64,000 nt of DNA. It comes from Chondrilla cf. caribensis. Taxonomy: Eukaryota > Porifera > Demospongiae > Chondrillida > Chondrillidae. Below the pieces are notes generated by a model. The model searched no databases and was not told where the DNA came from. It worked only from the letters and a program-made list of their open reading frames with translations. Below are positions 17,372 through 29,424 of the stretch, piece by piece; the first letter of the stretch is position 1; every line of letters starts with the position of its first letter. The DNA is taken from NCBI GenBank assembly GCA_964020155.1, contig OZ026554.1:4531327-4595326 (forward strand), read 5' to 3'. The position numbers and the translations under genes are program-made.

Positions 17372-19717
17372 TTAGTTGCTGGAATCTGTTGTGGATGGCT
17401 TGTTACTTGTGATATGTTTGGAATGTCTCATTCTCGAGCAACGCAGGAGGGACCAGTAGAGACGAAACACTTTCTTTGTGAACAGAAAGGCCACCAAAAC
17501 TGTCACAGCTTGAGTTGTGTTGAAGATGATGAAGAGATACCAGGCCCATGAGAGATCACTTGAGAACAAAGCTAAGTATCCAAATAACCACGATAAACCG
17601 GTAACAGTCAGTAAAGCTATGGCAAATCGGAAGTCCTTCCACGACAGCTTCTTAATAGGCTCACCACGATTAAGAGAGCTTGTCATTTGTCTGTGCCTGA
17701 TGTGTCCTACGATCACCATGACAACAACGAAAGCAATTACATTGAAGATGACGGACAGTCCCACTGGTACTACAAATGTTACAATCAGAGCAATAGGTTG
17801 GTTTATCCAACAACTACTCCCGACACCATAGTTCACAGAGTCCTCCACTGTAAAATTGACAATGATTGTAGGAATGACAATGACAAGAGGTGACAGCCAT
17901 GCCAAGAGCATGTAGAGAGTGAGCAACTTCCAGTTTTCCGCAGCACTTTTGTTCAACTTCTTAATGTTGTAGAAACTCCTCACTAGTTCTGACCCCATCA
18001 CTGTCATCCAACTGAAACGACACAGGTACACATAATGGATGGCTACTGCAAATATGGAACACAAAATGTCTACTCTGACATATTGGAAGAGTGGAGCCCC
18101 AACAAGAAAGAGCATGTCTCCCAATAGAATTGACAAGACGAAGTTCACCATCAGCTTACTGAAGAAGGTTCGGAGGTCTTTAAACAAGAAGAAGGTGAGA
18201 AGGAACAATAAGCAGCTCACAAAATCTATGGATATTCCAATATACGAAAGAATATGAAAGGCAATTGGATAACTGAACACAGTCTCAATTCTTGTGCTGT
18301 TTCTAGTAAAGTTTTGAGTAAGACTGGTACAAATGAGAGGTCTACCATTCTTGTCAGTGCCTTCGATGGAGTAAGTCTCATTGTCGGATAACCACACCAA
18401 ATTGAATGTGCTACTGCCATTTCCTTGTTGAATGTACTCACTACTATCAAGAATGATGGGAACACAGTTTGTACTCTGGACACTCGGGATGCACACAAGT
18501 GGTCTACCATTGTCGTTTACACTCTCAATGGACACATTCAGGTTGTAGCTATTCCAGAACACACTTTTGTTGCTTATCAGAGAGTACGAACCTCTTGCCA
18601 GTGTGATTGCTGTGGAGTTAGTACAGTTGGCAGATGGCAATGTACGACAAGATCCTCTGAGTGCATCATAGACACTCCCACTTGAACACGCCTCTTCTAT
18701 AATGCTATAATGCGTTGTTGAAGATGAAACTGTCAATCCAGTACCAGAGACGTCTAAAAGTATGGTAATCTGAATATTTACTTTAGGAGCTTCAGTAGTT
18801 GGGGCTACTATAAGTATACGTTTGAAGCCCCTGTTTCTAGGGGAAACTGTACTAGGAAACGTAGGAGTTGTCTTCGGGACAGTGATGGTTGCACGTTTTC
18901 CTAAACAATCAAGTTGTTGACTGCTCACATTCCAGCAGGCTGCACAGTATGCATTAGCATACACAGATCCACTAAATGCTACCAGGTTTAGACCGAATGT
19001 AGTACAGTTCTCTCTGAGGCCCATTGGGGAGTCTTCAGGGCATGTAGAAATCGGCTCTCTACGCAAACGCTTACATCCACGCGGCGTAGATAGCGATGAT
19101 GGTGGATGGTAGTAGTCAAAAGAACAGTATCGCAACAATTCATTTATAGTAAAATTAGTTTGTGTTTCACCTCCGCGGTTCACAGATGCTAAGTCTTTAC
19201 AATCGAGCTTTATACTCCATGAGATCTGGTTTGACTGTTCTAGTCCGTTACATCGGGCGCAGAACTCGTTACGATAAACTAATCCCGTACTTCTATCAGT
19301 CACTGGAGGAGGAACAATTTTATAGGAGGTACGAGTAGCGGTAGGATCCTCGCAAAGAGACACAATCTCGTTGACGTTGGCCACTCCGTCAGCTAGCTGG
19401 TCGGTGATCCATGAGCGAGAACACGAGGTGATCATCCAGAATGTGCTACGTCCAGAATTGACACACGAGAATCGTGGATCTAGAGCTGTCTTTGGCGTCA
19501 CTTTAGCATCGTGACAACAGTCTCCGTACAGTAGACAAGAGCGGTCACAATAGCAGTAAGCGGCTGAGCTACAAGAGGAAGCGAGGCAACCTTCGATTGG
19601 GGATCGCTGTAGGTTTGGTGGTATCGAATCCCGCGCGACAGAAGGATTTGTGACTAGACATAGAACCACAATAAATGGAATCTGAACCTGAAACAGTCGA
19701 ACTCGACAGTTGGCCAT
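17372..19717 (-). CDS. Somatomedin-B / secretin-like 7TM receptor, copy 1
   Basis: Single exon, 781 residues, starting MANCRVRLFQ with a signal-peptide-like hydrophobic stretch (about residues 9-27). A somatomedin B domain follows (about 41-86, with CYCDRSC and YGDCCHDA), then a Cys-rich, heavily N-glycosylatable ectodomain. Seven membrane helices span about 481-755. Class B/adhesion hallmarks are a conserved Cys before TM3 (ILCSIF), CWI in loop 2, GLSWLFG in TM6 and FIIFNTTQ in TM7. I see no GPS cleavage motif (HL-S/T) before TM1, so it resembles Methuselah-like receptors more than self-cleaving adhesion GPCRs. Ligand and G protein are unknown. It lacks introns, unlike its neighbours. The linker at about 280-330 differs most from the other copies. 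Confidence 0.88.
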   Translation of the reverse strand: MANCRVRLFQVQIPFIVVLCLVTNPSVARDSIPPNLQRSPIEGCLASSCSSAAYCYCDRSCLLYGDCCHDAKVTPKTALDPRFSCVNSGRSTFWMITSCSRSWITDQLADGVANVNEIVSLCEDPTATRTSYKIVPPPVTDRSTGLVYRNEFCARCNGLEQSNQISWSIKLDCKDLASVNRGGETQTNFTINELLRYCSFDYYHPPSSLSTPRGCKRLRREPISTCPEDSPMGLRENCTTFGLNLVAFSGSVYANAYCAACWNVSSQQLDCLGKRATITVPKTTPTFPSTVSPRNRGFKRILIVAPTTEAPKVNIQITILLDVSGTGLTVSSSTTHYSIIEEACSSGSVYDALRGSCRTLPSANCTNSTAITLARGSYSLISNKSVFWNSYNLNVSIESVNDNGRPLVCIPSVQSTNCVPIILDSSEYIQQGNGSSTFNLVWLSDNETYSIEGTDKNGRPLICTSLTQNFTRNSTRIETVFSYPIAFHILSYIGISIDFVSCLLFLLTFFLFKDLRTFFSKLMVNFVLSILLGDMLFLVGAPLFQYVRVDILCSIFAVAIHYVYLCRFSWMTVMGSELVRSFYNIKKLNKSAAENWKLLTLYMLLAWLSPLVIVIPTIIVNFTVEDSVNYGVGSSCWINQPIALIVTFVVPVGLSVIFNVIAFVVVMVIVGHIRHRQMTSSLNRGEPIKKLSWKDFRFAIALLTVTGLSWLFGYLALFSSDLSWAWYLFIIFNTTQAVTVLVAFLFTKKVFRLYWSLLRCSRMRHSKHITSNKPSTTDSSN

Positions 19718-20826
19718 CCTTGCTTAAACTGACTCAGCAGCAAAATGGACTAACTATAAAGTGTAGCCTCTTAATATATAGCTCCTGTATGTTGTGGTTT
19801 CTGTGATTTAGCAATTTTAAAATTAGACTATTTTATTAAGTGAATTACATCATACCATATCATCTGTAATAAGTTTTATGAATCCATTCAATTTGCGTAC
19901 CAATACGAAGTCATCCACATGGTATATTCTATAAAAGTACACATCATTCTGTGTATGTGAGTGTAGTATGTGCCTGTCTACTCCAGAGTTGACTATAGTG
20001 TATGTATGGACTACACTATATTCCAAACACAACAGCACTGTGATCGTGTTTGTGGTCTGATTGATAGCGACTGTGATCATATATGGTGGATGTACATACA
20101 CTCACGAGGTTTCTGGTTAGGGATCAATTGCAGTTCATTCTCATTTCTTCATTTGCACACCTCATATCACAGACTGAATACGTATTCATCGATCAGACTA
20201 TCCAGCATGATCTTATGAACTTGACTCAATATTATGAACACGATAAATGCACGTACTACAGTTTACAAGTGAATTCCACCCAGTGAACAACAGACACATT
20301 CAGAGTGTGTCCCAAGTGTGATCAATATTCATGTACATAACCCATTCCATTATACTGTAGTCTCCCCAGCCTCCACTGATCCTCAACCAGGTACCAATAT
20401 CACACTCAGGGTAGTCCACTTCCCACTACTGACTCCCCACCTACTACTATAAATGTTATATCTATAGCTCCATACCAGCAAGTGATCACAGACCCTCTAT
20501 ATGGTACCCCAACCCTCACAAGTGCCAGCACAACAGGTAGTAGTGACTGACTGTGGACATACCTCTGACCATCCTTCCTTATAAACCGTAAATAATATTA
20601 TATCAGGACAGGTTTAAAGGTATGTTTCAATTTTTAGTCTTCTGTTATGCAATTAAGGCACTAATAGATTATACTAATATGCAGTTGGCTAAAAAAGTAC
20701 CTGGATTATGCTTACTAGAGCTGAATCGACAGTACCTCATATGTGCCAACTATCAAGTTCTGTCTACCCGAACTTCCCTAAAATTGGTGATGATTCACCA
20801 TCATGATGAAAATGCTCATGTAACAG
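19718..20826. repeat. Duplicated 5' flank of receptor gene 1
   Basis: Non-coding sequence upstream of the receptor. From about 19919 (CATGGTATATTCTATAAAAG) it matches 33331 onward upstream of copy 2, and also 22064 and 24204 onward, where no receptor is attached. Short open frames here are conserved only through duplication and show no protein features. Confidence 0.7.
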
Positions 20827-21104
20827 TCTGAGAGCATGCCTCCATGGTCAAGCAGCTACTGTCCAGGAATCAAACTGACAGTAATAGCCTTAAAGTATGC
20901 ACCATCATTGATCCAAGTATCTGTAGATACAGTGTACTTCTTCCCTATATTCCTAATTTAAAAGCTTACAAAACAGAATACATGATGAGCCATTTGCGAT
21001 GTTTCAGAGGTTATGCTACAAAAATTCCCCAAGGTGTAATGAATATGTTAGCAAAGAGTTTCCATGCTGTGGTTTCCTGCACATGAAACCTTATCAATTG
21101 TCTG

Positions 21105-21795
21105 ATAAGTATAATCAGTCCCCTAATAGCACCTCTGAATGTAGCTGGGGTTACAGGCCACTTACTGAGATGGGAATTGTCTTGTAAGTTAGTTCACTTC
21201 CCCAGCTAGGTCCTGTAGAATTATCAGGTTGACACGCCCACTCCCCCTATGAGCTATGCAAATTGTGCTTAGCATTTTCTCCCCTGTAACCTCCCATACA
21301 TTGGGAAATATTAAGCACCACCGAATGTAGCTGGGATTACGGGTTAGCTACAGAGATGGAAAATGTTTCCTAAGTTAGGTTACATCCCCAGCTATAGGTC
21401 TGTCTATATTATCAGGTTGACACATCCCCTCCCCTTTGAGATATATGCAGAAAGGTGCTTAGTGTTTTCTCTCCTATACTCTCCCACACATAAAAAAATA
21501 TTGGTACCTCCGAATGTAGCTGGGGTTACTAGCCACCCATTGAGATGGGAATTGTCTCACAAGTTAGTTCATGTCCCCGGGTAGATCTAACTTAATTATC
21601 AAGTTGACATGCCCAATCCCCCATGAGCTATGCAAAAGGTGCTTAGCGTTTCTCTCCTATACTATCCCATACATTGAGAAAATACTAAGCACCTCCGTAT
21701 GTAGCTGGGGTTACAGGCCACTTATTGAGATGGGAATTGTCTTGTAAGTTAGTTTACATCCCCAGCTAGGTCTGATAAAAATATCAGCTGTTCTT
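21105..21795. repeat. 177-bp satellite, block 1
   Basis: About four units. Each contains GAATGTAGCTGGGGTTACAG, GAGATGGGAATTGT, TCCCCAGCTAGGTCTG, GGTTGACACGCCCA and a conserved GCGTTTTCTCTCCTATACTA-type segment. The units are more diverged from one another than those of the larger blocks. Confidence 0.9.
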
Positions 21796-23244
21796 ACTAA
21801 GCGTTTCACTTGTAGGCATCTAGGTATGATGTTGTACCCTCTACATTTCCTGTTGAAAGTTGTGTGTTGCTAGTGCTTCGCGATCTTGGTCGATGTCTTG
21901 ACGTAGTAGAGCACAGCTTGCAGGGTTTATACTCCATAACGGTCTCTGATCAATGCGAAAATAGTTGAACGGCTAGGTGTTGTCAAGCTCATCTAATTGA
22001 AAACCCACCACAATCGACCCAAGCACAACCTAGCCAAGATGTAACCTCCTCCCATCCCATCCACATGGTATATTCTATAAAAGTACACATCATTCTGTGT
22101 ATGTGAGTGTAGTATGTGCCTGTCTACTCTAGATCTAACTAGTGTATGTATGGACTACACTATATTCCAAACACAACAGCACTGTAATCGTGTTTGTGGT
22201 CTAATGGATAGTGACTATGCCTTATATGGTAGATGTAGTACATACACTCACGAGGTTTCTGGTTAGGGATTAATATTAATTCATTTATTCATTTGCACAC
22301 CTCATATCACAAACTGAATACGTATTCATCAATCAGACTATCCAGCATGATCTAATGAACTACACTCAATATATTGAACACGATAAATGCATGTACTACA
22401 ATTTATAAGTGAATTCCACCCACTGAACAACAGACACATTCAGAGTGTGTCCCAAGTGTGACCAATATTCATGTACATAACCCATTCCATTATACTGTAG
22501 TCTCCCCAGCCTCCACTGATCCTCAACCTGGTACCAATACCACACTCAGGGTAGTCCACTTCCCACTACTGACTCCCCACCTACTACTATAAATGTTATA
22601 TCTATAGCTCCATACCAGCAAGTGATCACAGACCCTCTATATGGTACCCCAACCCTCACAAGTGCCAGCAAAACAGGTAGTAGTGACTGACTGTGGACAT
22701 ACTTCTGACCATCCTTCCTTATGAGCCGTAAATAATATTATATCAGGACATGTTTAAAGGTATGTTTCAATTTTTAGTCTTCTGTTATGCGATTAAGGCA
22801 CTAATAGATTATACTAATATGCAGTTGGCTGAAAACGTACCTGGGTTATGCTTACTAGAGCTGAATCGACAGTACCTCATATGTGCCAACTATCAAGTCC
22901 TGTCTACCCGAACTTCCCTAAAATTGGTGATGATTCACCATCATGATGAAAATGCTAATGTAACAGTTTGAGAGCATGCCTCCATGGTCAAGCAGCTACT
23001 GTCCAGGAATCAAACTGACAGTAATAGCCTTAAAGTATGCACCATCATTGATCCAAGTATCTGTAGATACAGTGTACTTCTTCCCTATATTCCTAATTTA
23101 AAAGCTTACAAAACAGAATACATGATGAGCCATTTGCGATGTTTCAGAGGTTATGCTACAAAAATTCCCCAAGGTGTAATGAATATGTTAGCAAAGAGTT
23201 TCCATGCTGTGGTTTCCTGCACATGAAACCTTATCAATTGTCTG

Positions 23245-23935
23245 ATAAGTATAATCAGTCCCCTAATAGCACCTCTGAATGTAGCTGGGGTTACAGGCCA
23301 CTTACTGAGATGGGAATTGTCTTGTAAGTTAGTTCACTTCCCCAGCTAGGTCCTGTAGAATTATCAGGTTGACACGCCCACTCCCCCTATGAGCTATGCA
23401 AATTGTGCTTAGCATTTTCTCCCCTGTAACCTCCCATACATTGGGAAATATTAAGCACCACCGAATGTAGCTGGGATTACGGGTTAGCTACAGAGATGGA
23501 AAATGTTTCCTAAGTTAGGTTACATCCCCAGCTATAGGTCTGTCTATATTATCAGGTTGACACATCCCCTCCCCTTTGAGATATATGCAGAAAGGTGCTT
23601 AGTGTTTTCTCTCCTATACTCTCCCACACATAAAAAAATATTGGTACCTCCGAATGTAGCTGGGGTTACTAGCCACCCATTGAGATGGGAATTGTCTCAC
23701 AAGTTAGTTCATGTCCCCGGGTAGATCTAACTTAATTATCAAGTTGACATGCCCAATCCCCCATGAGCTATGCAAAAGGTGCTTAGCGTTTCTCTCCTAT
23801 ACTATCCCATACATTGAGAAAATACTAAGCACCTCCGTATGTAGCTGGGGTTACAGGCCACTTATTGAGATGGGAATTGTCTTGTAAGTTAGTTTACATC
23901 CCCAGCTAGGTCTGATAAAAATATCAGCTGTTCTT
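23245..23935. repeat. 177-bp satellite, block 2
   Basis: A copy of block 1 produced by the 2,140-bp tandem duplication; apparently identical to it in the lines compared. Confidence 0.9.
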
Positions 23936-25489
23936 ACTAAGCGTTTCACTTGTAGGCATCTAGGTATGATGTTGTACCCTCTACATTTCCTGTTGAAAGT
24001 TGTGTGTTGCTAGTGCTTCGCGATCTTGGTCGATGTCTTGACGTAGTAGAGCACAGCTTGCAGGGTTTATACTCCATAACGGTCTCTGATCAATGCGAAA
24101 ATAGTTGAACGGCTAGGTGTTGTCAAGCTCATCTAATTGAAAACCCACCACAATCGACCCAAGCACAACCTAGCCAAGATGTAACCTCCTCCCATCCCAT
24201 CCACATGGTATATTCTATAAAAGTACACATCATTCTGTGTATGTGAGTGTAGTATGTGCCTGTCTACTCTAGATCTAACTAGTGTATGTATGGACTACAC
24301 TATATTCCAAACACAACAGCACTGTAATCGTGTTTGTGGTCTAATGGATAGTGACTATGCCTTATATGGTAGATGTAGTACATACACTCACGAGGTTTCT
24401 GGTTAGGGATTAATATTAATTCATTTATTCATTTGCACACCTCATATCACAAACTGAATACGTATTCATCAATCAGACTATCCAGCATGATCTAATGAAC
24501 TACACTCAATATATTGAACACGATAAATGCATGTACTACAATTTATAAGTGAATTCCACCCACTGAACAACAGACACATTCAGAGTGTGTCCCAAGTGTG
24601 ACCAATATTCATGTACATAACCCATTCCATTATACTGTAGTCTCCCCAGCCTCCACTGATCCTCAACCTGGTACCAATACCACACTCAGGGTAGTCCACT
24701 TCCCACTACTGACTCCCCACCTACTACTATAAATGTTATATCTATAGCTCCATACCAGCAAGTGATCACAGACCCTCTATATGGTACCCCAACCCTCACA
24801 AGTGCCAGCAAAACAGGTAGTAGTGACTGACTGTGGACATACTTCTGACCATCCTTCCTTATGAGCCGTAAATAATATTATATCAGGACATGTTTAAAGG
24901 TATGTTTCAATTTTTAGTCTTCTGTTATGCGATTAAGGCACTAATAGATTATACTAATATGCAGTTGGCTGAAAACGTACCTGGGTTATGCTTACTAGAG
25001 CTGAATCGACAGTACCTCATATGTGCCAACTATCAAGTCCTGTCTACCCGAACTTCCCTAAAATTGGTGATGATTCACCATCATGATGAAAATGCTAATG
25101 TAACAGTTTGAGAGCATGCCTCCATGGTCAAGCAGCTACTGTCCAGGAATCAAACTGACAGTAATAGCCTTAAAGTATGCACCATCATTGATCCAAGTAT
25201 CTGTAGATACAGTGTACTTCTTCCCTATATTCCTAATTTAAAAGCTTACAAAACAGTCTGAGAATACATGATGAGCCATTTGTGATATTTCAGAGGTTAT
25301 GCTACAAAATTCCCCAAGGTGTAATGAAGATGTTAGCAAAGAGTTTCCATGCTGTGGTTTCCTGCCAATGAAACCTTATCAATTGTCTGACATGTATTGT
25401 CAGTCCCCTAATAGGACATTTGCTTGCAATTTAAGTCAAGGTGTCATGCTCAATCAGCAGCTACAAGTAATAGGATGAGATAGCTCAGC

Positions 25490-28400
25490 ATTTTCTCCCA
25501 TGCATTGAGAAATATTAAACACCTCCAAATGTAGTTGGGGTTACAGGCCACTTATTGAGATGGGAATTGTCTTGTAAGTTAGTTCACGTCCCCAGCTAGG
25601 GCTGTTAAAATTGTTTTCTCTCCTATACTATCCCATACATTGAAAAACCTCCGAATGTAGCTGGGGTTACAGACCACTTATTGAGATGGGAATTGTTTCA
25701 TAAGTTAGTTCATGTATCCAGCTACGTTTGTTAAAAATATCAGTTTGACACGCCCACTTTCCCATGCGCTATTCAAAAAGGTGCTTAGCATTTTCTCTCC
25801 TATACTATCCCATACATTGAAAAACCTCCGATTGTAGCTGGGGTTACAGGCCACTTATTGAGATGGGAATTGTTTCATAAGTTAGTTCATGTATCCAGCT
25901 ATGTGTGGTAAAAATATCAGGTTGACACGCCCACGTTTCCCATGAGCTATTCAGAAAGGTGCTCAGCGTTTTCTCTCCTATACTATCCCATACATTGAAA
26001 AAATATTTAGCACCTCCGAATGTAGCTGGGGTTACAGGCCACTTATTGAGATGGGAATTGTTTCATAAGTTAGTTCATGTATTCAGCTATGTGTGGTAAA
26101 AATATCAGGTTGACACGCCCACGTTTCCTATGAGCTATTCAAAAAGGTGCTTAGCGTTTTCTCTCCTATACTATCCCATACATTGAAAAACCTCCAAATG
26201 TAGCTGGGGTTACAGTCCACTTATTGAGATGGGAATTGTTTCATAAGTTAGTTCATGTATCCAGCTACGTCTTTTAAAAATATCAGGTTGACACGCCCAC
26301 AATCCAATGCGCTATTCAAAAAGGTGCTTAGCATTTTCTCTCCTATACTATCCCATACATTGAAAAACCTCCGAATGTAGCTGGGGTTACAGACCACTTA
26401 TTGAAATGTGAATTGTTTTATAAGTTAGTTCACGTCCTCAGCTAGATCTGGTAAAAATATCAGGTTGACACGCCCACATTCCCATGCGCTATTCAAAAAG
26501 GTGCTTAGTGTTTTCTCTCCTATACTACCCCATACATTGAAAAACCTCCGAATGTAGCTGGGGTTACAGACCACTTATTGAGATGGAAATTGTTTTCTAA
26601 GATAGTTCACGTCCCCAGCTAGGTCTGGTAAAAGTATCAGATTGACACGCCCACTTTCCCATGAGCTATTCAAAAAGATACTTAGCTTTTTCTCTCCTAT
26701 ACTATCCCATACATTGAAAAACCTCCGAATGTAGCTGGGGTTACAGACCACTTATTGAGATGGGAATTGTTTTATAAGTTAGTTCACGTCCTCAGCTAGA
26801 TCTGGTAAAAATATCAGTTTGACACGCCCACTTTCTCATGAGCTATTCAAAAAGGTGCTTAGCGTTTTCTCTCCTATACTATCCCATACATTGAAAAACC
26901 TCCAAATGTAGCTGGGGTTACAGACCACTGATTGAGATGGGAATTGTTTTCTAAGATAGTTCACATCCCCAGCTAGATCTGGTAAAATATCAGATTGACA
27001 CGCCCACTTTTCCATGAGCTATTTAAAAAGGTGCTTAGCGTTTTCTCTCCTATACTATCCCATACATTAAAAAACCTCCGAATGTAGCTGGGGTTACAGA
27101 CCACTTAGCGAGATGGGAATTGTCTTGTAAGTTAGTTCATGTCCCCAGCTAGGTCTGTTAAAAATATCAGGTTGACATGCCCACGTTTCCATGAGCAATT
27201 CAAAAAGGTGCTTAGCATTTTCTCTCCTATACTATCCCATACAATGAAAAAATATTTAGCACCTCCGAATGTAGCTGGGGTTACAGGCCACTTATTGAGA
27301 TGGGAATCGTTTCATAATTTATTTTGTGTATCCAGCTATGTCTGGTAAAAATATCAGGTTGACACGCCCACATTCCCATGCGCTATTCAAAAAGGTGCTT
27401 AGCGTTTTCTCTCCTATACTATCCCATACATTGAAAAACCTCTGAATGTAGCTGGGGTTACAGACCACTTATTGAGATGGGAATTGTTTTCTAAGATAGT
27501 TCACGTCCGCAGCTAGGTCTGGTAAAAGTATCAGATTGACACGCCCACTTTCCCATGAGCTATTCAAAAAGATACTTAGCTTTTTCTCTCCTATACTATC
27601 CCATACATTGAAAAACCTCCGAATGTAGCTGGGGTTACAGACCACTTATTGAGATGGGAATTATTTTATAAGATAGTTCACATCCCTAGCTAGGTCTGGT
27701 AAAATATCAGATTAACACACCCACTTTCCCATGAGCTATTTAAAAAGGTGCTTATCGTTTTCTCTCCTATAATATCCCATACATTAAAATCCTCCAAATG
27801 TAGCTAGGGTAATTACAGATCACTTATTGAGATGGGAATTGTCTTGTAGGTTAGTTCATGTCCCCAGCTAGGTCTGCTAAAAATATCATGTTGACACGCC
27901 CACGTTTCCCATGAGCTATTCAGAAAGGCGCTTAGCGTTTTCTCTCCTATACTATCCCATACATTGAAAAAAATATTTAGCACCTCTGAATGTAGCTGGG
28001 GTTACAGGCCACTTATTGAGATGGGAATTGTTTCATAAGTTAGTTCATGTATCCAGCTACGTCTGTTAAAAATATCAGGTTGACACGCCCACAATCCCAT
28101 GCGCTATTCAAAAAGGTGCTTAGCGTTTTCTCTCCTATACTATCCCATACATTGAAAAACCTCCAAATGTAGCTGGGGTTACAGACCACTGATTGAGATG
28201 GGAATTGTTTTATAAGATAGTTCACATCCCCAGCTAGATCTGGTAAAAATATCAGGTTGACACGCCCACTTTCCCATGAGCTATTCAGAAAGGTGCTTAG
28301 CGTTTTCTCTCCTATACTATCCCATACATTAAAAAAACTCCAAATGTAGCTGGGGTTACAGACCACTGATTGAGATGGGAATTGTTTTATAAGATAGTTC

Positions 28401-29150
28401 ACATCCCCAGCTAGATCTGGTAAAAATATCAGGTTGACACGCCCACTTTCCCATGAGCTATTCAGAAAGGTGCTTAGCGTTTTCTCTCCTATACTATCCC
28501 ATACATTAAAAAAACTCCAAATGTAGCTGGGGTTACAGACCACTTAGCAAGATGGGAATTGCCTTGTAAGTTAGCTCACATCCCCAGCTAGGTCTGGTAA
28601 AATTATCAGGTTGACACGCCCACCTTCCAATGAGCTATTCATATAGGTGCTTAGCGTTTTCTCTCCTATACTATCCCATACATTAAAAAAACTCCAAATG
28701 TAGCTGGGGTTACAGACCACTTAGCAAGATGGGAATTGCCTTGTAAGTTAGTTCACATCCCCAGCTAGGTCTGGTAAAATTATCAGGTTGACACACCCAC
28801 CTTCCAATGAGCTATTCATATAGGTGCTTAGCGTTTTCTCTCCTATACTATCCCATACATTAAAAAACTCCAAATGTAGCTGGGGTTACAGACCACTTAG
28901 CAAGATGGGAATTGCCTTGTAAGTTAGTTCACATCCCCAGCTAGGTCTGGTAAAATTATCAGGTTGACATGCCCACCTTCCAATGAGCTATTCATATAGG
29001 TGCTTAGCGTTTTCTCTCCTATACTATCCCATACATTGGAAAAATATTTAGCACCTCCGAATGTAGCTGGGGTTACAGGTCACTTATTGAGATGGGAATT
29101 ATCTTGTACGTTAGTTCACATCCCCAGCTAGGTCTGATAAAAATATCAGC
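25490..29150. repeat. 177-bp satellite, main block 3
   Basis: About twenty head-to-tail units with a period near 177 bases. A length variant adds AAATATTTAGC before CACCTCC. Neighbouring units near 28270-28550 and 28500-29030 are almost identical to each other, a sign of local homogenisation. Each unit has the inverted pair TAGCTGGGG...CCCCAGCTA about 55 bases apart. No gene is present. Confidence 0.95.
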
Positions 29151-29424
29151 TGTTCTTACTAAGTGTTTCACTTGTAGGCATCTAGGTATGATGTTGTACC
29201 CTCTACATTTCCTGTTGAAAGTTGGGTGTTGCTCGTGCTTCGCGATCTTGGTCGATGTCTTGACGTAGTAGAGCACAGCTTGCAGGGTTTATACTCCATA
29301 ACGGTCTCTGATCAATGCGAAAATAGTTGAACGGCTAGGTGTTGTCAAGCTCAGCTAATTGAAAACCCACCACAATCGACCCAAGCACAGCCTATAGCCA
29401 AGATGTAACCTCCTCCAATCCCAC
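29151..29424. repeat. Conserved 270-bp segment bordering satellite blocks
   Basis: From GTTCTTACTAAGTGTTTCAC to CCTCCAATCCCA this sequence follows satellite block 3. It also follows block 1 (21785-22062) and block 2 (23925-24202), so it is a fixed right border of the satellite module. No coding potential recognised. In the other two copies it is joined directly to receptor-flank sequence; here a Penelope element follows. Confidence 0.75.

Larger units (their letters stand above)
20827..25256. repeat. Near-perfect 2,140-bp tandem duplication
   Basis: Sequence from about 20827 to 23116 reappears 2,140 bases later (22967-25256) with no difference in the stretches compared. Divergence begins sharply on both sides (AACAGTCTGAG against AACAGTTTGAG at the left; an inserted TCTGAG at 25257). 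Each unit holds receptor-flank sequence, about four satellite units and a conserved 270-bp non-satellite segment. It is either a very young duplication or an assembly duplicate. Confidence 0.85.

Noticed and set aside
17517..18685. Plus-strand frames conserved in all receptor genes (LKMMKRYQAHERSLE type)
   Set aside because: They are antisense shadows of the conserved 7TM coding sequence.
20844..23226. Identical 80- and 73-residue frames repeated at 20844, 22984, 20622, 22750, 24890
   Set aside because: They repeat because the DNA is duplicated; the related copy at 34163 has frameshifts, and no protein features are visible.
28040..28543. 167-residue antisense frame with repeating CNPSYIWSFFNVWDS
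   Set aside because: It is satellite DNA whose 177-base period equals 59 codons; other units carry stops and indels.
25490..29150. CRISPR-like array
   Set aside because: Units are contiguous 177-bp tandem repeats without unique spacers, in an animal genome.
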